Assembly: GCF_004379255.2 (NCBI RefSeq)
Contig: NC_056046.1
Span: forward strand, 14,508,001-14,572,000
Origin: Salvia splendens
Lineage: Eukaryota > Streptophyta > Magnoliopsida > Lamiales > Lamiaceae
Length of the DNA stretch: 64,000 bases
Reading direction: 5' to 3'
In this document: in pieces, positions 57,928 through 64,000 of the stretch
How positions within the stretch are numbered: the first letter of the stretch is position 1
Layout of the letters: every line of letters begins with the position of its first letter
Made by a program: the position numbers and the translations under genes
Notes under the pieces: model-generated
The model's input: the letters and a program-made list of their open reading frames with translations, nothing else
Told to the model about the DNA's origin: nothing
Database searches by the model: none

Positions 57928-59807
57928 GGCCACCCGCAACGCGTCACGCGAGTGGCCCGTATTCCGTCACGAAGGGACGAGACGGCGGCGTGACGCGTTA
58001 CAGCGCCCCGTCTCGTCCCCAGCCCGTTCCGCGTTCCGTCCCACCGTGACTAATGGCGAGACATCTCGCCACGGGCCGAGGTGACGTGGCGCGCTCCGGC
58101 GCCATGCGTGACACCCACTTCCCGGCCCGCGAGTGGGCATCGTCACGCTGACGCAATAATTCATTTTTTTAAAAATGGAATTAAATAAAAAAAATTAAAA
58201 AATGAAAAACTGTAATATTACCGTTATATTACTGTTTTTACAATTTTTATTTATTTATTTATTTTCTTTACTCTATAAATACTCCTAATTCATCCTCATT
58301 TCACACACAAATACACATCTATTCTTCCCAAATCATCTCCATTTCCTCTCCAATTTTCATCTAACATCTCATCACAAAATGCCCGGCGACAGAAACTCTG
58401 GCGGTGGCGGCTCCGGCGGGTTCGACATCAACGCGTTCGGCGACTGGGAGGCATGTACAATGTCCTCGGTGGTGGTTCCAGTTCGTCGACGCAGGGGGTA
58501 CCAACCACCCCATTTTGACGTGGATGCATACGCCCGTCCCTCCGCCCCAAGGTACTCGCAGGGATTATCCCAGATTCGGGAGGATTATTCCTTTGACCCC
58601 ACTCCGGAAGAAGGCCGAGGCGGTGGAATCTCCAGGGCGGAGGCGGACGAGGAGGAGGAGGAGGAGGATCTAGGCCGGCATCCGTAGGGCCCCAAAGAAA
58701 CGCTGGCGGTGTACAACGCCTGGATCAGCGTCTTGTACGATCCCATCGTCGGGAATCAACAACCCCGAAAGTGCTTCTGGGAAAAGGTCACTGAGGCCTA
58801 CCACGAGATTAAGGGGTCCCGCCGCCGCACATATAAGATGCTCCGCGCTCACTTTGACCTAGTCGACAGAGAGGTCAAAAAATTTTGCGCCATCCACAAG
58901 AATAAAGCGGCTCATTACCAAAGCGGAGCCACGGGAGCCGACATTCTGAGGTCGGCTTTGCGAGTCTACTTCGACGACACCGGCAAACAATTCAAATATG
59001 TCGATGTTTGGGAGGTCGTCAAAGACGAGGAAATGTGGGCCGGCGGTGTCTGGTCCAGCTCGGGCTCGACCTCGAAGCGCACGAAGCACACGACGGGTGG
59101 CCAATACTCGTCTAGTGAGGGCGGTTCGGGCAGCGCCCCACAAGAGTTTACCTCGCAGGAGGTTGAGGCCCTGGCAAACGATGCCGGGGGGTCCTCCCGT
59201 GAGTGCCGTTGGCCGCAAGGGAGAAATGCGGCGAAGGCGACTAGAGTGAAGAGGGGCCGAGCCGAATCAAGCCAGGCAGGCTCGGGCTCGGGGGGACCCT
59301 TGAACTCCCTTATGTCCATGTACATGACCGCCACAATGGCGGACACTTCCCGCATGACGCCTCCCCAATACCAAGCCTATCTTAACAGAATTGTGTTTAT
59401 GGCAGCACAACTTGACATTCCGCATCCTCACGGCTTTAGTGCACCTCCACCGCCTTCGGGGGATGATTCACCGGCGGAGTAGTTTTTTTTATTTTCTTTA
59501 AAATTGTATTTTAAATTATGTCATTTTTATTTTTTAGGATTTTAATTAAGTGTTTTTTTTTTATTTTTTGAATTTTAAGTTGTATTTTTATTTTATGTTG
59601 TATTTTTATTTTATTTTTAATGAAGTGTGTTTTTTTTATTTGAATTTGGTTGCAAATAAAAATAAAAAATGAAATTGAATGAATAGTAATTTAAGGGACG
59701 GAGGGTTGCAGGTTCCGTCCCTTAGTTAAGAGATGGAGTAAAAAAGTACAATGGGGCCCATGAATAGTAATTTAAGGGACGGATAAGTGACAGCGTTGCG
59801 GATGACC
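57928..59807 (+). mobile_element. PIF/Harbinger element carrying only ORF1 (second copy)
   Basis: 1,880 bp with inverted ends GGCCACCCGCAACGC and the complement of GCGTTGCGGATGACC (13 of 15 match), flanked by perfect TTA duplications (57925-57927, 59808-59810). It contains a plus-strand ORF1 with one stop and no transposase. GC-rich ends and an AT-rich tail with GGGACGG motifs match the layout of the 31338-33248 element. Confidence 0.93.
58379..59482 (+). pseudogene. Harbinger ORF1 (SANT/MYB-like), one nonsense codon
   Basis: Starts MPGDRNSGGGGSGGFDINAF and reads open to an acidic run, then DLGRHP and TAG at 58685-58687 where the other copy has a Tyr codon. The same frame continues to 59482: LAVYNAWISVLYDPIVGNQQ, PRKCFWEKVTEAYHEIKG, TYKMLRAHFDLVDREVKKF, AHYQSGATGADILRSALRVY, DTGKQFKYVDVWEVVKDEE, then a Ser/Gly/Arg-rich tail and ATMADTSRMTPPQYQAYLNR, ending DDSPAE. 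This is the trihelix/SANT-like domain plus the NAM-associated C-terminal type, the DNA-binding partner of Harbinger transposases. Apart from the one stop it looks intact, so it is recently dead or read through. Confidence 0.88.
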
Positions 59808-60092
59808 TTAGTATATTAACTCACCCTTAAATTGCTAACTACAACTAAATGGTAAGACACAAGATCTTCAAAATAAAGGCCAAGATCATTCAACTTCGAG
59901 CATCAATTCATGGAACAAAAAATGTCAATTTTTGATACAACATCGTATTTATTTTTAATATTATATGAACTTATTTGTATTTTTCTTTTTAGTTATATTT
60001 TTCGTTTCTTTCCATCCATTTTTATTCATTACTATATTTTTCTTTTTAAGATTGATGTTACCACCATTTTTTTCTTTTTGTATTTTAATAAT

Positions 60093-60386
60093 TGTCACAC
60101 CCCAACCCCTCTGACGTATATATTTATAATAAACCTATACAAATTAAAGTAAAGAAATCACATATTAATCATTTCACCACCCAAATATTATAATTACAAA
60201 ATCCATCATTTATTAGACTTATTTACAAATACTCTAAGTCCGCATATATAAATAAACATCAAATATCATAAACAATTTCAGATTCATATGCATATGCTTC
60301 TCTGCTCAATTTATTATTGTGTGACAAATCAAGCCTGGTATATGTCCGGGATTCCATTGTATATGACCCGAAGGTCCCATTGCCTT

Positions 60387-60387
<1 letters not shown>
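60093..60387. mobile_element. Possible LTR fragment (TGTCACACCCC start)
   Basis: TGTCACACCCCAACCCC at about 60093 looks like the start of a gypsy-type LTR. The sequence continues non-coding to the (TA)n tract, with a TGTGTGACAAATC stretch at 60318. There is no partner LTR in the window. Confidence 0.3.
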
Positions 60388-60432
<45 letters not shown>

Positions 60433-60556
60433 AAAATGATCAATACAAAACTTGATCTCAATACAAAATCCTGACCAAATCCTGACCATGAGATTTGACA
60501 ATCCAATGGTCAATAATTAAACAAACACACGGAGGGTGTTTTGTATTGATCATTTT

Positions 60557-60590
<34 letters not shown>
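60388..60590. repeat. (TA)n tract containing a 130-bp foldback MITE (60430-60559)
   Basis: A long (TA)n run at 60388-60429 and another at 60560-60590 flank a 130-bp unit with inverted ends AGGAAAATGATCAATACAAA and TTGTATTGATCATTTTCCT. It looks as if the small element inserted into a TA microsatellite. Confidence 0.8.
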
Positions 60591-60593
<3 letters not shown>

Positions 60594-60775
60594 GTGATCA
60601 TATGATGACCCCTAAATCACGTAATAACCATATAACCAAATCTGAACCACACATATTTTCTAATCTTGTGGTTGAGATTCAAACTTAGATTTACTTCATA
60701 AAAAAAAGCGCGGGGTAAATATGTCATTTCCCTCATTTAATTTCTGAATTTCACCAAATATCACGTAAAATGATA

Positions 60776-61310
60776 AAATGATATATGTTAGGTTTATTGC
60801 ATAGAATGATAGTTTTGCCGGATAGAATGATACTCTGAGTTGATAAAATGATACTTTTGACTGACTGATAAAATGATATATGTTAGGTTTATTGCTTAGA
60901 ATAATAAAAAAAACAGGTTTATTGCTTAGAATGATAGTTTTGCCGGATAGAATGATACTCTGAGTTGATAAAATGATACTTTTGACTGACTGATAAAATG
61001 ATAAAATGATATATGTTAGGTTTATTGCATAGAATGATAGTTTTGCCGGATAGAATGATACTCTGAGTTGATAAAATGATACTTTTGACTGACTGATAAA
61101 ATGATAAAATGATATATGTTAGGTTTATTGCATAAAATGATAGTTTTGCCGGATAGAATGATACTCTAAGTTGATAAAATGATATTTTTGACTGATAAAA
61201 TGATAAAATGATATATGTTAGGTTTATTGCATAGAATGATAGTTTTGCCGGATAGAATGATACTCTGAGTTGATAAAATGATACTTTTGACTGATAAAAT
61301 GATAAAATGA
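60776..61310. repeat. ~95-115-bp tandem array, five copies
   Basis: Each unit has GATATATGTTAGGTTTATTG, AGAATGATAGTTTTGCCGG, ATGATACTCTGAGTTGATAA and ATGATACTTTTGACTGA. Unit lengths vary through small internal ATAAAATG duplications. Confidence 0.9.
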
Positions 61311-61312
61311 TA

Positions 61313-61491
61313 CTCCATCCGTCCCGCACTACTTGCACTTATTTCCTTTCTGGGCGTCCCAAGTTATTTGCACTCTTTCCATTTTTAGTAACAATTTATA
61401 CATACAGCCGTAATTGTTGACTTTGTCTATCACTCATTCCTTAATCTCCGTGCCCAAAAGGAAAGGTGCGAGTAGTGCGGGACGGAGGGAG
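61313..61491. mobile_element. Stowaway MITE
   Basis: Ends CTCCATCCGTCCCGCACTAC and GTAGTGCGGGACGGAGGGAG are inverted, with TA on both sides (61311-61312, 61492-61493). 179 bp, nested in the TIR element above. Confidence 0.9.
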
Positions 61492-62289
61492 TACTTAAAT
61501 AAGATTTTACGTATTTAAATGAGCGAAATTTGTACATCATGGGAAATAAGATTTTACGTATAACTGAACCTCATACATACGTGTAACTGAACCTCGTATA
61601 TCTGTATATCATAGGAAATAAGATTTTACGTATTTAAATGAGCAAAATTCGGATACGTAAATTTTATCATGAGCGAAATTCAGAAATTAAATAAGCGAAA
61701 TGACATATTTACCCTCTGCGCCTTTTTTATGAATGAAAGCTAAGTTTAAATCTAGACCACGTGATTTTAAAAATGCATGGTCCAGATTTAGTTATAGGGT
61801 TATACGGAAATTATGGTTATCATTATAATGCACCCCTATATATATATATATATATGTAGAGTTGTGATCAATGTCGAACCCTTCTTAAAGACCGAACTAG
61901 AGACCAAATCTCATCCACCCATTAATCACATCTAATGGTTATTAATAATCAAATATTATAATATTTTTTTATTGATAAAAGGGTAATTTTGGAAGATCAA
62001 ATCTCTCTTTCTCCATCCTTCATCTTCACTGCTGCCTTCCCTTTGCGACGTCCGCTGCTGTCTCGGAGAAGGTCTCGCTGCCGCTGTTGTTGGCGTTCAG
62101 CCGCCATTGCTGTTCAGTTTGTGGAACAACCATCAGTCCGTACTCCGTCGCCTCGCTCCAGGCTGTTCGTCACTGAGCAGCACTCAGAGCCACTGCTGTC
62201 ACGGTGTAGTCAGCAGCTCGCCCGTCACGTTTCTGCAGCCGGAAAACAGAAGGAAATCTTCACCGCCGACATAATTCAGTATGCAAGCT

Positions 62290-62647
62290 GGGAGAGTCAT
62301 TTTTCGGCTTGAATGCAAAGTGCAATTTGTTGATGATTGTGCTGCGGGTCAACCACGTGGATAGATTGGTTGTGGTAAAAAATGTGTTTGATTATATACT
62401 CATTTTACGAGAGGTGGAGAAGTGGAAATCCGGTGCTGCTGCAGTTGATCGCGAAGACTGGGAAGCCGCAGTAGGATTGCTGTCTTTGTTGAGATGGAAG
62501 TAGGTAGCTTATGTTGGGACCGTTGCCGCAACTCGCCGGCGCGCAGGCTTCGTATCGATAGTCTGCTGCATGGCAGATTTTGGAGATGATGATGATGATG
62601 AGAGATAATATGCAGGGAGAGAAAGTGTGGAGGTTGTCTGTATTCAT
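62290..62647 (-). pseudogene. LRK10L/WAK-type receptor N-terminal fragment (GUB_WAK_bind domain), broken
   Basis: On the minus strand, MNTDNLHTFSPCILS and a run of Ile form a signal peptide ending CHA. The Cys-rich start of the galacturonan-binding domain follows: YEACAPASCGNGPNISY, then QQSYCGFPVFAINCSSTGF and PLLHLS. A TAA (62405-62407) stands where relatives have a Gly or Asp codon, but the same frame continues with recognisable NEYIIKHIFYHNQSIHVVDP before similarity fades at about 62300. The residues usually following NISYPFWI are shortened to LLP. No transmembrane or kinase exons follow. It lies next to a (TA)n-bounded repeat, so it may be a gene fragment carried by a transposon or the relic of a local gene. 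Confidence 0.6.
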
Positions 62648-62689
62648 GTCTAAATTCTTGGTAGAAAAGTGAACGTCTGTCTTCCATTT

Positions 62690-64000
62690 TAACTACTTGT
62701 TCGCCAAATAATCCAGCAGTACCAAATTGACTAAATCACTACTTCATTTGATTAAATCACTATTTCATTTTATTCTATTCTATTACTTCATTAAAATAGT
62801 TTTATCACTTCATTCGACTAGATTATTACTTTAAGGGATTTTTGAGCATATGGGGAAAAATGATCACTACTTCATTAATAGGATTATAACAATTATACCA
62901 CTTCATCACAATATGATTTACTTCATTGAACTTCAATTGGGTTATTACTTCAGTACATTACCTTATTAAATGAGGTTATAACTTCATCAACATTGACATA
63001 CATCATAATAAAGAATAAATACTTCATTTTGAAAACACTTCACACGGTCTATTTGCTTTTTAAATTTTGTAAAAAGGTTAAACAAATTCAAATTCAAAGT
63101 GGAATGAAGTAATAATCTACTGGAATGAAGTAATTAGATATTGGAATGAAGTAATAAATCTATTGGATGAAGTAATAAACTATAAATGTAATTTTTTCAC
63201 ACTTGTTGTAATAAACATATCAATATGAAGTAATTTATTTCCAGTAGGTATTACTTCATTTTTGTAGTTTTTTATTTCATTACAGTAAGTTTATTACTTC
63301 AGTTCATTATCTAATAAATTGAAAATGAAAATGTTTTTACTTCATTCAAGTAAGTTTATTACTTCATTCCAGCACGTAATATATTGAAAATGAGTAGATT
63401 TTTACTTCATTCCATATTACTTCATTTAAATGAGTCGTTATTTCATTCAAACAGGTTTTTAGTTCATTGCATGCAGTAGGTTTTCAAATGATTTAACACA
63501 TGTTTCATTCGAATTCATTGAACTAGGTTTTTACTTCATTCCAGTTGGTTTTTACTTCATTTCAGTTGATTTTTACTTCATTTAAGTAAGTTTATTATTT
63601 CATACCAGCACGTAATATATTGAAAATGAACAGATTTTTACTTCATTCCATATTACTTCATTTAAATGAGTCGTTACTTCATTCAAACAGGTTTTTAGTT
63701 CATTGCATCTAGTAGGTTTTCAAATGATTTAACACATGTTTCATTCGAATTCATTGAACTAGGTTTTTACTTCATTCCAGTTGATTTTTACTTCATTTAA
63801 GTAAGTTTATTAACGAACAGACTTTTAATTCATTCCATATTACTTCATTTAAATGAGTCGTTACTTCATTCAAATAGATTTTTAGTTCATTGCATGCAGT
63901 AGGTTTTCAAATGATTTAACACATGTTTCATTCGAATTTATTGAACTAGGTTTTTACTTCATTCCAGTTGGTTTTTACTTCATTTCAGTTGATTTTTACT
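62690..64000. repeat. ACTTCATT-rich repeat field with a ~190-235-bp higher-order unit
   Basis: ACTTCATT or ATTTCATT occurs dozens of times on the plus strand. From about 63400 a larger unit repeats: CCATATTACTTCATTTAAAT, GAGTCGTTACTTCATTCAAA, TAGTTCATTGCATGCAGTAG, CAAATGATTTAACACATG, recurring at about 63412, 63647 and 63833. The array runs off the window. No coding capacity. Confidence 0.85.

Larger units (their letters stand above)
60591..61836. mobile_element. TIR element embedded in (TA)n microsatellite (Micron-like)
   Basis: Bounded by (TA)n at 60560-60590 and 61837-61855. About 165 bp at each end are inverted: TAAATATGTCATTTCCCTCA (60716) pairs with GCGAAATGACATATTTACCC (61698), and AACTTAGATTT pairs with AAGCTAAGTTTAAAT. 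Inside is the tandem array at 60776-61310 and a nested Stowaway at 61313-61491. No ORF. Microsatellite-targeting TA-flanked elements (Micron) have been described in rice; homology to those was not tested. Confidence 0.65.

Noticed and set aside
60919..61338. 139-codon minus-strand open frame
   Set aside because: It is a translation of the ~95-115-bp tandem array (repeating LSFYQLRVSFYP) and has no protein family resemblance.
61989..62312. 107-codon plus-strand frame, Arg/Ser-rich
   Set aside because: It partly overlaps the relic receptor sequence on the other strand and shows no family motif; probably chance.
1..64000. CRISPR arrays, bacterial operons, rRNA or organellar insertions
   Set aside because: Gene structure with spliceosomal introns and plant transposons shows nuclear plant DNA; no regularly spaced repeat arrays, rRNA or plastid/mitochondrial genes were seen.

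Overview
This is a window of eudicot nuclear genome. It is AT-rich and intron-containing, with about four host genes spread among many transposable elements. The host proteins and the transposon families look like those of Lamiales or other asterids, but that placement is an impression from memory. No bacterial, organellar, rRNA, tRNA or CRISPR feature was seen.

Host genes: (1) a two-exon LURP-one-related gene on the minus strand (3846-4533); (2) a 13-exon LRR receptor-like pseudokinase on the plus strand (23533-27160), of the Arabidopsis At1g63430/At5g41180 type; (3) a three-exon beta-tubulin on the plus strand (34098-37096); (4) a seven-exon theta-class glutathione S-transferase on the minus strand (37597-39325). 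The GST is convergent with the tubulin and has intact splice sites and a PTS1-like C-terminus, but one in-frame stop in exon 5. All four models were assembled by hand from GT/AG sites, and their exon lengths sum to whole codons. A broken fragment of an LRK10L/WAK-type receptor lies at 62290-62647 on the minus strand.

Mobile DNA makes up most of the rest. From left to right: a PIF/Harbinger element with a broken transposase (5967-9269), itself hit by an LTR-like insertion (7488-8972); a very young Ty3/gypsy element of Tat/Retand type (12148-19216) that has lost most of pol but keeps gag and a four-exon antisense ORF; an 0.8-kb TIR element (21980-22777); Stowaway-like and hAT MITEs; a Harbinger ORF1-only element (31338-33248) next to a Harbinger MITE (33349-33818); a Ty1/copia element with near-identical LTRs but decayed coding region (39944-46164); a long gypsy-type LTR carrying a MULE-type MITE (46468-49910); a truncated second Tat copy (50104-51955); a giant palindrome (51953-57445) with a solo LTR in its left arm and a 1.4-kb MULE in its right arm; a second Harbinger ORF1-only element (57928-59807); elements embedded in (TA)n tracts (60388-61856); and a field of ACTTCATT-rich repeats running off the right edge.

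The best leads are the giant palindrome with independently hit arms, the young pol-deleted Tat element with its spliced antisense gene, the split of Harbinger ORF1 and transposase between separate elements, the copia element whose LTRs look younger than its coding region, and the nearly intact GSTT gene with a single nonsense codon. I see no sign of a wholly new enzymatic system.
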